Shown piece after piece: positions 27,635 to 38,361 of a stretch of 39,107 nucleotides of DNA. The position numbers and the translations under genes were made by a program. The notes below the pieces were generated by a model that did no database searches, was not told the origin of the DNA, and was given only the letters and a program-made list of their open reading frames with translations. The stretch spans positions 1 through 39,107 of the forward strand of contig CALGMJ010000167.1 in NCBI GenBank assembly GCA_937958875.1. Reading direction: 5' to 3'. This DNA comes from an uncultured Verrucomicrobiales bacterium. GTDB lineage: Bacteria; Verrucomicrobiota; Verrucomicrobiia; Verrucomicrobiales; Akkermansiaceae. Every line of letters begins with the position of its first letter. Within the stretch, counting starts at the first letter, position 1.

Positions 27635-27841
27635 CTACACAAGGGAGCTACCCAGACTAAAGTAAGCGTAATTGCCTTAAAGATCGTTTTTAAAACCACT
27701 GATTACTCTGATTACCCTGATTTCACTGATGCCGAGATTACGGAACCTGAGAAAATCAGGGTAATCAGAGTAATCAGTGGTTTTCTTACGCAACACCTCA
27801 AATTTCGCCCTGCCTATGCTCTGAATTTCTCCCTTGTGGAC
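27635..27841. repeat. MITE-like palindromic repeat, copy A, with a 32-bp perfect hairpin core
   Basis: The ends carry inverted CACAAGGGAG (27638-27647) and CTCCCTTGTG (27829-27838), each followed inward by five bases and CAGA. The core is a perfect 32-bp inverted repeat (27692-27723 against 27753-27784) with a 29-base loop. Each arm consists of 9-base units around CTGATTA (27697, 27706, 27715, 27724). A second copy begins at 39023. No transposase is nearby. An open minus-strand frame (74 codons, 27901-27677) and an open plus frame run through it but are probably artefacts of the 9-base period. Confidence 0.75.
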
Positions 27842-28033
27842 ATAGAGCTCGACATACAGTGGGCCTGCAAGAAGTAGTGAAAGCGCAAATATTTTAGGCA
27901 CTAAGGAGTAACACCCCTCAATCGCAGTTTTAGCACCTTACGAATCTCGCGTATTCTACCAATTCTGCTCGAGACGATTTCCCCACACTTACGCTTGCGT
28001 GTCGCTGCAGCATCACCTCTAATCCGCGCTGCC
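27842..28033. other. Leader region of carA
   Basis: No gene or clear terminator is seen between the repeat and carA. There is no ATG in the carA frame here; an in-frame TTG at 27995 is an alternative carA start. No convincing promoter was found. Confidence 0.3.
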
Positions 28034-30464
<2,431 letters not shown>

Positions 30465-30473
30465 ACCTTTTCT

Positions 30474-31184
30474 ATGTCATCTGCCGCCACAGTTCCGCGC
30501 CATATTGCCGTCATTATGGATGGCAATGGTCGCTGGGCCAATGCGCGTGGCTTACCGAGAAAAGCCGGTCACCGTGCCGGAGCGGAAGCCGTCCGCGAAG
30601 CCGTTGAAATCTGCCAGGACCTCAAGGTCGACTACCTCACCCTCTACGCCTTTTCTTCAGAAAACTGGAACCGGCCCGAAGAGGAAGTGAAGTCACTCAT
30701 GAAGCTGCTCGAGCGTTTCCTGAAGACGAAAGCCCGCGAAATCACGAAGAAAAATGTGCGCCTACAGGCCATCGGAAGACTCCACCTTCTGCCGGACCAT
30801 GTCAGGCGCGAGTTAGATCAAGTGATCTCTGACACACGTGAGAACGATGGCCTCACGCTGGTTTTAGCCCTTTCCTACGGAAGCCGAGAGGAACTCGTCG
30901 ATGCTACCCGGGCCATTGCCAACAAGGCCGCTGCGGGAGAGATCTCTCCAGATGAGATTGATGGCGAGCTTGTCAGCCAGCACCTCTACACCAGAGATTG
31001 TCCAGACCCTGACCTCCTCATCCGAACTTCTGGAGAACTCCGTCTTTCGAACTTTCTCCTCTGGCAGCTAAGCTACGCTGAAATTTTCATTTCTCAGAAA
31101 AATTGGCCTGATTTTCGCAAAGCTGACTTCGAGGAAGCAGTCGCTGAATACGCTCGCCGGAACCGGAGATTTGGCAAAGTCTAA
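30474..31184 (+). CDS. uppS: Isoprenyl transferase (undecaprenyl diphosphate synthase)
   Basis: A 236-residue cis-prenyltransferase that makes the lipid carrier for peptidoglycan and O-antigen. The diphosphate-binding motif MDGNGRWA is at residues 15-22 with Asp16. GHRAGAEAV, LYAFSSENWNRP and the late RTSGELRLSNFLLWQ and YAEI motifs are all present. The start ATG lies 9 bases after purA. In many bacteria uppS is followed by cdsA, but here the next gene is a regulator. Confidence 0.97.
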   Translation: MSSAATVPRHIAVIMDGNGRWANARGLPRKAGHRAGAEAVREAVEICQDLKVDYLTLYAFSSENWNRPEEEVKSLMKLLERFLKTKAREITKKNVRLQAIGRLHLLPDHVRRELDQVISDTRENDGLTLVLALSYGSREELVDATRAIANKAAAGEISPDEIDGELVSQHLYTRDCPDPDLLIRTSGELRLSNFLLWQLSYAEIFISQKNWPDFRKADFEEAVAEYARRNRRFGKV

Positions 31185-31205
31185 CGCCACCCCATTTTAA
31201 AAACC

Positions 31206-32579
31206 GTGAGCACACCACAGTTACAAAACATTCTCCTAGTCGATCCAGACCACGATTATCTCGACTGGGCCACAAAGCATCTCGATGCTGAGAGTGTCAA
31301 AATCCTTCGCTGCGATGATGCCGATAAAGCCATAAAAGTGGTTGGTAAAGCTGAAATCGACCTCGTTATTTGTGACTTAAAGCTCACCCCTTTTAATGGT
31401 TTAGAGCTTCTTGATAAAATTCGTGCCAGCTCACCGAACACGGTTGTCGTACTTACCGCAGCCTTTCCCACCACAGGCCAAATTATCGAATCGACCCAAC
31501 GTGGCGCGCACGAAGTTCTCCGCAAGGAAGCGCTCGCCTTCGAACTACGTGGCGTAGTGGAAGCAGCCCTCCAGCTTGTCGATCAACGGCGAGAATCATC
31601 CCCAAATGATGATGAAAGACAGGTCGCTGGGAAAAATGCCATCATCGGAATTTCACGTCCCCTTCAAGACGTGCTCAAAGTCGTTGGACGTGTGGCACAG
31701 TCAGACGCTCCCGTCCTCGTCACTGGAGAGAGTGGCACCGGTAAAGAACTGGTCGCTAAATCAATTCACGACTACAGCCCGCGCCGAAATAACGAAATCC
31801 TCATCATCAACTGTGGCGCCATCCCGGATAATCTTCTCGAGTCCGAGCTCTTCGGGCATGAAAAGGGATCGTTTACGGGCGCGATGGCACGCCGAGCAGG
31901 CCGCTTTGAGGAATGCCACGAAGGGACTCTCTTTCTCGATGAAGTCGGAGACCTCCCACCTAGCGTCCAAGTGAAGCTTTTACGAGTTCTCCAAGATGGC
32001 AGCTTTTCCCGTGTGGGAAGTAATGAAGTTTTAAAAACAGACGTCCGCATCGTCACCGCCACTAACAAAGATCTAGCTGCTGAAGTCACCGCTGGTCGCT
32101 TCCGAGAAGACCTCTACTACCGGCTCAATGTCGTAGAAATCACGCTTCCCCCACTCCGTCACCGTCAGGAAGACATCCCTCTTCTAGCAGAGTTCTTCCT
32201 CGACCGCATTGCCCGACGTAATAATCAGGGGCGTTACCAGCTTTCTCATGAAGCCGTTCAGCACCTGAAGGATCATCGCTGGCCGGGGAATGTCCGTGAA
32301 CTCGAAAATACGATGACGAGAGCCTGTGCTCTCGCCTCCAATGAGCTTCTCCTCCCTGATGACATCCCTCTCGGTCGTGCCCCCACCGCAGCAGTCGGCA
32401 CGATGGATGATGCCCTAAAGCTAATCACCGAAACCTGCTCTCGAGATGGAATGAATGCTCTCTCATCGTCCCGCAAGGAACTCATCAACTACGCCCTGAA
32501 ACAATGCGATGATGACTTATCGCAAGCAGCTGAATTACTTGGTTGCTCGGTAAAAGAGCTTAAAAAAGAAACGACTTAG
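31206..32579 (+). CDS. NtrC-type sigma-54-dependent response regulator, orphan
   Basis: A 457-residue regulator, GTG start at 31206. The receiver domain (~8-125) has the phospho-acceptor Asp57 in VICDLKL. The AAA+ domain shows Walker A GESGTGKE at 174-181 and the sigma-54 contact loop GSFTGA at 221-226 (consensus GAFTGA, with Ser for Ala). LFLDEVGDLP is Walker B and RFREDLYYRLNV follows. The C-terminus has a Fis-like helix-turn-helix ending in 'QAAELLGCSVKELKKE'. It should activate sigma-54 promoters. No histidine kinase is encoded in the window, so its signal and targets are unknown. Confidence 0.94.
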   Translation: MSTPQLQNILLVDPDHDYLDWATKHLDAESVKILRCDDADKAIKVVGKAEIDLVICDLKLTPFNGLELLDKIRASSPNTVVVLTAAFPTTGQIIESTQRGAHEVLRKEALAFELRGVVEAALQLVDQRRESSPNDDERQVAGKNAIIGISRPLQDVLKVVGRVAQSDAPVLVTGESGTGKELVAKSIHDYSPRRNNEILIINCGAIPDNLLESELFGHEKGSFTGAMARRAGRFEECHEGTLFLDEVGDLPPSVQVKLLRVLQDGSFSRVGSNEVLKTDVRIVTATNKDLAAEVTAGRFREDLYYRLNVVEITLPPLRHRQEDIPLLAEFFLDRIARRNNQGRYQLSHEAVQHLKDHRWPGNVRELENTMTRACALASNELLLPDDIPLGRAPTAAVGTMDDALKLITETCSRDGMNALSSSRKELINYALKQCDDDLSQAAELLGCSVKELKKETT

Positions 32580-32647
32580 CAACGCTTCAGCGCTCCCTAC
32601 CATCATGTCGCTGGACCTTGCTCCAGCAGTCCCTTACAAGATAACGA

Positions 32648-33133
32648 ATGCAAACTGCTGTCTACGCTGGAAGCTTTGACCCCCTCACCAATGGTCATCT
32701 ATGGATGATTCGGGAGGGCTTGGAACTCTTTGAGCGCCTAGTGGTGGCGATCGGGAGTAATCCTTCTAAAAACTACACCTTTTCCATCGAAGAACGCCTC
32801 GAACTTCTCCGGGAGTCCATCCCTTCTTGCGAGCGATTAACCATTACCCATTTTGATAACCGATATCTCGTTGATTATGCCAAGGAGATGAATGCAGACT
32901 TTATCCTGCGCGGCATCCGCTCACCCCAAGATTATGAATATGAGCGTGTCATGCGACATATCAATGGCGATATGGCACCTGAAATTCAGACCGTTTTCCT
33001 CATGCCTCCGCGCGATATCGCAGAACTTTCCTCAAGTATGATCAAAGGGCTCATTGGACCAGAAGGCTGGCAAAAAACTGTCCGCCGCTACGTCCCTCAG
33101 GCTGTCTTTTCAAAACTCGAAACCGTCAGCTAA
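32648..33133 (+). CDS. coaD: Phosphopantetheine adenylyltransferase
   Basis: A 161-residue enzyme converting 4'-phosphopantetheine to dephospho-CoA. It begins [14 protein letters not shown], with the nucleotidyl-transfer motif TNGH at 14-17. It contains [14 protein letters not shown] and ends with the SSSMIKGL block that binds ATP. The length is typical of bacterial CoaD. It lies 68 bases after the regulator gene and 10 bases before cstA. Confidence 0.97.
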   Translation: MQTAVYAGSFDPLTNGHLWMIREGLELFERLVVAIGSNPSKNYTFSIEERLELLRESIPSCERLTITHFDNRYLVDYAKEMNADFILRGIRSPQDYEYERVMRHINGDMAPEIQTVFLMPPRDIAELSSSMIKGLIGPEGWQKTVRRYVPQAVFSKLETVS

Positions 33134-33143
33134 CAAAAACACC

Positions 33144-34952
33144 ATGGCTACCCTAGGCATCGCTCTCGCATCATTGGTGCTCTACTTCGTAGCTTACCAT
33201 ACTTATGGAAAGTGGCTGGGAGCAAAACTCTTTCGGCTCGACCCAAAAGCGAAAGTCCCCTCCATCGAACTCGAAGACGGAAAGGACTACGTCCCCAGTG
33301 ATAAGAAGGTTATCTTTGGGCACCACTTTACCTCCATTGCTGGCACAGGCCCCATCGTTGGCCCAGCCCTAGCCGTCATCTGGGGATGGGTTCCAGCTCT
33401 CCTATGGGTGCTTTTTGGATCAATTCTGATCGGCGCCGTTCATGACTTTGGATCGCTTGTTGTCTCCTTACGAAACAAAGGCCAAACCGTAGGTGACATC
33501 GCTGGCCGCGTCATCACAAAGCGCACTCGCCTCCTCTTCCTCTCCCTCCTCTTTCTCGCCCTAACCATCGTCTTGGCGATCTTCGGCTTAGTCATCGCAG
33601 CGGTCTTTCGCATGTATCCGCAGTCGATCTTTCCCTGCCTCGTTCAGATCCCTCTCGCCCTCGGAATTGGTATCTGGATTCATCGAAAAGGCATCAACCT
33701 GCTCCTTCCTTCCATCATTGCCCTCTTGGTGATGTTGGCCTCGATCGCTCTCGATCTCCGCTCCATTGAAACCTTCAATGCGACCTTAGCACAGTGGAGT
33801 CACCTCCAGTGGTCTGCAGTCCTCTTGGGTTATTGTTTCTTTGCCTCAGTGCTCCCAGTCTGGACCCTGCTTCAACCTCGAGATTATATTAACGCCCTTC
33901 AACTCATCGCGACTTTAGGACTTGTCGTACTTGGCTTAATCGTAGCCTCATTTATCGGTAGCGACGGGAGAGAGCTCAAGATTGTCGCTCCCGCTTTCCG
34001 CTGGAATCCAGAAGGAGCCCCCCTCATCTTCCCCTTCCTCTTCATCACCATCGCCTGTGGCGCGATCTCTGGCTTTCACTGCCTCGTCTCTTCTGGGACT
34101 TCTTCCAAACAGCTGAAATGTGAAACCGACGCCACCTTCATCGGCTTCGGTTCTATGCTTACGGAAGGCTTTTTAGCCGTCCTCGTCATCCTCGCCTGCG
34201 TTGCCGGTCTTGGCCTCGGTGTGCAAGCAGGTGATGGCATGCTCTTTGGAGAACAGGCTTACCAAGCCCGCTATGAAAGCTGGAATTCAGCCCAAGGGCT
34301 AGGAGCAAAAGTAGGAGCCTTTGTCGAAGGCAGCGCAAACTTTCTCAAAGCACTGGGATTACCTGCTAGCTTTGCCATCGCTATTATGGGGGTCTTTGTA
34401 GCCTCATTCGCAGCGACCACTCTGGACACTGCCTGTCGATTACAGCGCTATGTTGTCCAGGAACTGGCAGCCACACTCTCTCCTGCCGACCCTAAAAAAT
34501 GGAATCCTTTCCGTTGGCTTACAAACCGATATGGAGCCACTCTTTTTGCCATCGTCGTGGCCTTTCTCATCGCCCGACTCCCAGGAGCAGACGGAGTCCC
34601 GGGAAAAGGAGGCACCCTTCTCTGGCCTCTCTTCGGAGCAATCAATCAACTCCTCGCAGGACTCGCCTTTCTCGTCATAACGTTTTGGCTAAGACGCCGC
34701 CGCCTATCCCGACTCATCACCATCATCCCCGGAGCGCTCATGCTCCTCCTCCCCGCCATTGCCATGGCCATGAATCTACGAAACTTCGCCCAAGATAGCC
34801 AATGGCTCCTCTTCGGAATTGGTTTTGCCACCATCCTTCTCGAAATCTGGATGATTCTAGAAGCAGCCTCAGTCTGGAAAAGTGTCAAAGGCGTCCTTGA
34901 AGAAGAACCTTCGGATATTTCTACTCAGTCGGAAGCCGGTCGCTCCTGTTGA
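33144..34952 (+). CDS. cstA: Carbon starvation protein CstA family transporter
   Basis: About 602 residues from ATG 33144. An in-frame ATG at 33054 would lie within coaD and add a hydrophilic leader, so it was rejected. The protein is a polytopic membrane carrier with about sixteen hydrophobic segments. The family signature GHHFTSIAGTGPIVGPA is near residues 55-72, and PVWTLLQPRDYIN, FHCLVSSGTSSKQL and ATTLDTACRLQRY are further conserved blocks. CstA proteins take up pyruvate or peptides under carbon limitation. It is followed by a peptide transporter of the POT family, so the pair may serve peptide/carboxylate uptake. Confidence 0.95.
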   Translation: MATLGIALASLVLYFVAYHTYGKWLGAKLFRLDPKAKVPSIELEDGKDYVPSDKKVIFGHHFTSIAGTGPIVGPALAVIWGWVPALLWVLFGSILIGAVHDFGSLVVSLRNKGQTVGDIAGRVITKRTRLLFLSLLFLALTIVLAIFGLVIAAVFRMYPQSIFPCLVQIPLALGIGIWIHRKGINLLLPSIIALLVMLASIALDLRSIETFNATLAQWSHLQWSAVLLGYCFFASVLPVWTLLQPRDYINALQLIATLGLVVLGLIVASFIGSDGRELKIVAPAFRWNPEGAPLIFPFLFITIACGAISGFHCLVSSGTSSKQLKCETDATFIGFGSMLTEGFLAVLVILACVAGLGLGVQAGDGMLFGEQAYQARYESWNSAQGLGAKVGAFVEGSANFLKALGLPASFAIAIMGVFVASFAATTLDTACRLQRYVVQELAATLSPADPKKWNPFRWLTNRYGATLFAIVVAFLIARLPGADGVPGKGGTLLWPLFGAINQLLAGLAFLVITFWLRRRRLSRLITIIPGALMLLLPAIAMAMNLRNFAQDSQWLLFGIGFATILLEIWMILEAASVWKSVKGVLEEEPSDISTQSEAGRSC

Positions 34953-35135
34953 TCAGATTTTGGAGATATCACCTATTCGTATTGTGACCCCCTAAGAACG
35001 CTTGATCAGAATGCGAAAATCAACATCTGAGAGGACAAATAGCAAAATCCCGACTACCCACGACGACCCATCTTATGGGAAATTTTAATGAGACTTCTGC
35101 TCATGAGTGAAGTCCTTCATTGACCACACCGCAGA

Positions 35136-37013
35136 GTGCGCTCAAATGACAAGATCTTGAGCACAGAATATCGATCCACACCCACCGACACCGCGGGAAT
35201 GCCAAAAGGCATTCCCTACATTATCTGCAACGAGATTGCTGAACGCTTCAGCTTCTACGGCATGAAGGCCGTTCTCACGATCTTCATGGCTCAGTATCTC
35301 TGGCTCATGGGCGACGTGCCGATGGAACAGATGTCTGAAGTCGAAGCGAGCGCGAATTATCACAAATTCAATAAATGGGTCTATCTGACGCCCTTCATTG
35401 GAGCCCTTCTCGCAGATATTATTTTTGGAAAATATAAGGTCATTATCTGGCTTAGCTTGGTCTATTGCATGGGCCATGCCTGTCTTGCCTTTATGGGAGT
35501 CACCGGATCTGCTGGTTGGTGGCTTTTTGCTGGACTTGCCCTGATTTGTCTCGGGTCAGGCGGGATCAAACCATGTGTCTCAGCGCATGTCGGTGATCAA
35601 TTTGGACCTAAAAATCAAGACCTACTCACTAAGGTGTTTAACTGGTTTTACTTTGGCATCAACCTTGGCTCCTTCGTTTCAACTCTCCTCACTCCATGGC
35701 TCTTAGAGTGGTATGGACCTCACTGGGCTTTCGGCGTCCCTGGTGGCCTGATGGCACTAGCCACGATCTTTTTCTGGATGGGTCGGAATAAGTTCATTCA
35801 TATCCCACCAGGTAAAAACGACTTTGCTGAAGAGCTTTTCAGTAAGGACGGCATGATGGCCATCGCTCGACTTCTCCCACTGTATCTCTTCGTGGCATTT
35901 TTCTGGGCTCTCTTTGACCAAACTGGATCTTCATGGATTTTTCAGTCACAAGATATGAATCGCCAGTTCTTAGGAAGAGAATGGCTCCCCTCTCAGATTC
36001 AGGCTATCAATCCCATTTTAATCCTGATCCTCGTCCCAATTTTCTCTCTCTTCATTTACCCGCAGATTGGCAAGCTGGTTCGACTCACCCCTCTTCGAAA
36101 AATCGGAGCAGGCTTATTTCTTACCGTGGTGTCATTTGCCATGATTGCAATGATCCAGCTTTCCATTTCAGCTGGTAGCACTCCCAACATCGGGTGGCAG
36201 CTTCTAGCCTATCTCGTTATCACCGCAGCCGAGGTTCTCGTCTCGATTGTCTGCCTAGAGTATTCTTACACCCAAGCCCCGAAGAATTTAAAATCCTTCA
36301 TCATGGCTGTCTTCTTCCTCTCCGTCTCTTTCGGAAACCAGATCACGGAATCGGTGAACAACTTCATTCAAATTGAAGACCCTACCGTAAAGTTCTTATC
36401 TGATAAAAAAGAAGGCCTACACCGTCATCCCGGTTTTGATCAAAAAGCTGATACTACGGATGACATTATCTTCACTCTCGAGGAAGGAAAAGTCACTGAA
36501 ACAGTCTTACCAGCGCAAAGCTCACTTGATGAAGCGGTGAAAATCCTAACCCAATGGGCTCAAAACAATGGAAACACCCTTCCCACGACTGAAGAGGCCA
36601 GCTCGATGATTACGGCCCTCAAAGATCCTTGGGGACAGCCTCTCCAATATACGCGCCTCGCGAGTAAAACCTCACGCCTCACAAGTATCGGTCCGGATAA
36701 AGAAGCGGAGACACCATGGGATCAAGGGTATATCTTGACGATCGCCGCACCCGAAACTCCGACTGAGAAAAAGCCCACCAAGAAAACCTGGCTCGAAAAG
36801 CGCAAAGCTGAGCTAGGAATCAAAGATGAAGCGAGCAAAAGCAGTGAACTAATTTCGACAAAAGTCTTCACTGGAGGTCAGGCAAAGCTGGAAGGTCCAG
36901 CCTACTACTGGTTCTTCACAGGTCTCATGCTAGCAGCTGCTATTATCTTTATTCCTTACGCGATTTTCAGTAAGGAAAAGTCCCATATGCAGACTCAGGA
37001 ATCAACTGACTAA
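35136..37013 (+). CDS. POT family peptide:proton symporter with a pseudopilin-like extracytoplasmic insertion
   Basis: A 625-residue MFS protein. The POT signature ExxERFxxYG is at 32-42 (NEIAERFSFYG), followed by about eleven helices. Between the helix near 388-408 and the last helix at 589-612 is an insertion of ~175 hydrophilic residues. This stretch contains NGNTLPTTEE and DPWG at 497-500, then SIGPDKEAETPWD. That order matches the C-terminal domain of type II secretion pseudopilins (GspG: helix, DPWG, then a calcium-loop 'GaDg' motif). Start choice is uncertain: GTG 35136 was used, with ATG 35199 and TTG 35157 as alternatives. The transporter probably imports di- and tripeptides. Confidence 0.88.
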   Translation: MRSNDKILSTEYRSTPTDTAGMPKGIPYIICNEIAERFSFYGMKAVLTIFMAQYLWLMGDVPMEQMSEVEASANYHKFNKWVYLTPFIGALLADIIFGKYKVIIWLSLVYCMGHACLAFMGVTGSAGWWLFAGLALICLGSGGIKPCVSAHVGDQFGPKNQDLLTKVFNWFYFGINLGSFVSTLLTPWLLEWYGPHWAFGVPGGLMALATIFFWMGRNKFIHIPPGKNDFAEELFSKDGMMAIARLLPLYLFVAFFWALFDQTGSSWIFQSQDMNRQFLGREWLPSQIQAINPILILILVPIFSLFIYPQIGKLVRLTPLRKIGAGLFLTVVSFAMIAMIQLSISAGSTPNIGWQLLAYLVITAAEVLVSIVCLEYSYTQAPKNLKSFIMAVFFLSVSFGNQITESVNNFIQIEDPTVKFLSDKKEGLHRHPGFDQKADTTDDIIFTLEEGKVTETVLPAQSSLDEAVKILTQWAQNNGNTLPTTEEASSMITALKDPWGQPLQYTRLASKTSRLTSIGPDKEAETPWDQGYILTIAAPETPTEKKPTKKTWLEKRKAELGIKDEASKSSELISTKVFTGGQAKLEGPAYYWFFTGLMLAAAIIFIPYAIFSKEKSHMQTQESTD

Positions 37014-37044
37014 GCTACCTAGCTAGGGACTCGGAATTACTCAT

Positions 37045-37137
37045 GGACAGAGAGTTTAGCAACACGCAATCTCCAACTCAGAAACGGAAAGAACAGGTAG
37101 ATTGAGCTAAAACCGTGATATTAATAAAACTGTTCTG
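37045..37137 (+). repeat. Promoter-like repeat, copy 1 (upstream of PEP-CTERM gene)
   Basis: This ~93-base stretch matches 38259-38354 at roughly two-thirds of bases. Shared blocks are GGACAGAGAGTTT, AAC.CGCA.TCT, ACCG.GATA.TAAT and ACTGTTC. CAATCT pairs with AGATTG, and GAACAG (37091-37096) pairs with CTGTTC (37130-37135). Copy 2 keeps the pairing with changed bases. Confidence 0.6.
37102..37130 (+). promoter_or_regulatory. Putative promoter of the PEP-CTERM gene
   Basis: TTGAGC (37102-37107) and TAAAAC (37125-37130), 17 bases apart, lie inside repeat copy 1, at the place where copy 2 has CTGACC and TATACT. Weak by itself; the shared position adds support. Confidence 0.35.
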
Positions 37138-37182
37138 AAAAAAAAAGATTGCGTATATTAATTGTAGTTACATTGTGTTTAT

Positions 37183-37839
37183 ATGCGAATTCTTACAAGT
37201 CTCTGTGGCCTGCTCATATTTGCGGGGGGATTGCCAGCTGCTATCATCATTGACAACTTCAATACTGGTAGTCTTGATTTTAGCTCCTCTGATGTGATTT
37301 CACAACAAGGGCTGGATGCCAATTCGGTATTAAGTGCTAATCGCACGGTGAGCGGAAGAGCATTAGGCTCCGCATCAATGGATGTGCGAGTCAATACAAC
37401 TGAAAGTACTTTTTCCTTCTCGAGCAGCAATTTTGGCTATTTTGCGATTACGTATTCCTTCAACTTGGAGAACCAAGTTGACCTTCTCGCGAACGGTGAC
37501 ACTTCCTTCCTTTTGAACTTTGCCTATGTAGATCCTGGGTTTTGGCGTGGACGATACGGGTTCACCGTCGATGGCGTTCGTTATAGTCTTGCGAGAGAGC
37601 TATTCGAATTGAACGGGTCTGGAACGATTGAGGTTCCATTTTCGGCGTTCACGAGTGCAGCATCTTTCACTCCAACTGAGATTATCTTTTCCGCAGATCG
37701 AGTTGAGCCAAACTTGCGACTCGAGCTTTCATCGATCACGACTATCCCAGAGCCTCGGCTGCCTGTCCTTCTTGTAATTGGTGCAGTTTGTACCGCAATA
37801 AATTGCAGAACAAGACGTCGATCTCATGAGAACACCTGA
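37183..37839 (+). CDS. PEP-CTERM sorting-domain protein
   Basis: A 218-residue secreted protein. The signal peptide is MRILTSLCGLLIFAGGLPAA. The middle is rich in Ser, Thr, Asn and Phe with a beta pattern. The C-terminus has IPEP (188-191), a hydrophobic helix (LPVLLVIGAVCTAI) and the basic end CRTRRR: the PEP-CTERM signal cut by exosortase. The exosortase gene is not in the window. Codon choice (more G/T-ending) differs from the preceding housekeeping genes, suggesting transfer. Its end overlaps the start of the next broken frame by 14 bases. The molecular role is unknown. Confidence 0.85.
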   Translation: MRILTSLCGLLIFAGGLPAAIIIDNFNTGSLDFSSSDVISQQGLDANSVLSANRTVSGRALGSASMDVRVNTTESTFSFSSSNFGYFAITYSFNLENQVDLLANGDTSFLLNFAYVDPGFWRGRYGFTVDGVRYSLARELFELNGSGTIEVPFSAFTSAASFTPTEIIFSADRVEPNLRLELSSITTIPEPRLPVLLVIGAVCTAINCRTRRRSHENT

Positions 37840-38194
37840 GTGGTGCGCGTTTGCCGATGATTGGTATTACACCGTCTATAATTCTAAGAAGACACGAGCT
37901 AGAGTCGAACGACTTGCCAAGAGTTTCGAAGTATTGCGGCTTGTGGTGGGTGATTCTGATGACTCTTATGCCATTTATCACTATCGGGATGGTATTTTGC
38001 GTCGTGGAGTTGAACTGAACGCTTGAGACTTAGAGCCTCCTCGGGTAGAGCTGGATGTCGGAACTCCTTTCGCTTGGGAATGCCCAATAAGAAAGGGGGA
38101 AGATCCTTGGGAGTTATTGATGGATGTCGCAGCCGAACTCGGAGTGGATATGCTCGACCTAACTGAGTCGCGCAAAACTTTCGTGCTTAGATAA
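37826..38194 (+). pseudogene. Small gene split by one in-frame TGA (would encode ~122 residues)
   Basis: From ATG 37826 the frame reads MRTPEWCAFADDWYY to a TGA at 38024-38026, then continues in the same frame without another stop to TAA 38192-38194. The second half (DLEPPRVELDVG, then KGEDPWELLMDVAAELG) looks as protein-like as the first. A Trp codon (TGG) changed to TGA would explain it: the joined text reads VELNA-W-DLEPP. It could be a recent pseudogene, a sequencing error or, less likely, recoding. The product would be a small soluble acidic protein, of a type often seen as immunity or orphan cassette genes; no family is recognised. It overlaps the PEP-CTERM gene by 14 bases. Confidence 0.55.
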
Positions 38195-38258
38195 ACAGAA
38201 TCGGGTCCCCGTCACTGACTAACGCCAGCCATCGAATAAAGCGCCCCTGATTCATTCT

Positions 38259-38354
38259 GGACAGAGAGTTTTAGAACCCGCAGTCTTCACCCTTGGCGCG
38301 GGAAAAGCAGCTAAACTGACCTGAAACCGGGATACTAATTATACTGTTCGGCTG
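38259..38354 (+). repeat. Promoter-like repeat, copy 2 (upstream of P-loop kinase gene)
   Basis: Second copy of the element at 37045-37137. It runs from GGACAGAGAG to CTGTTCGGCTG and ends 7 bases before the kinase ATG. CAGT and ACTG replace the first bases of the CAATCT/AGATTG stem of copy 1, a compensating change. GAAC/GTTC bracket the element. Confidence 0.6.
38316..38345 (+). promoter_or_regulatory. Putative promoter of the P-loop kinase gene
   Basis: CTGACC (38316-38321) and TATACT (38340-38345), 18 bases apart, are a fair -35/-10 pair. They lie 17 bases before the ATG at 38362, so the untranslated leader would be very short. Confidence 0.4.
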
Positions 38355-38361
38355 AAGAAGA

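Noticed and set aside
27677-27901. 74-codon minus-strand frame with a signal-like start
   Set aside because: Most of it runs through the palindromic element; its TDYSDYPDF and IRVIRVI runs come from the 9-base units, so it is probably not a gene.
33054-33143. Upstream in-frame start of cstA
   Set aside because: It lies inside coaD in another frame and adds a hydrophilic leader before the first helix; ATG 33144 fits the family.
38290-38312. Sigma-54 promoter (TGGCGC-N5-AAGCA spacing) upstream of the kinase gene
   Set aside because: The GG-N10-GC pattern is missing in the sister repeat at 37045, and the match to the consensus is weak.
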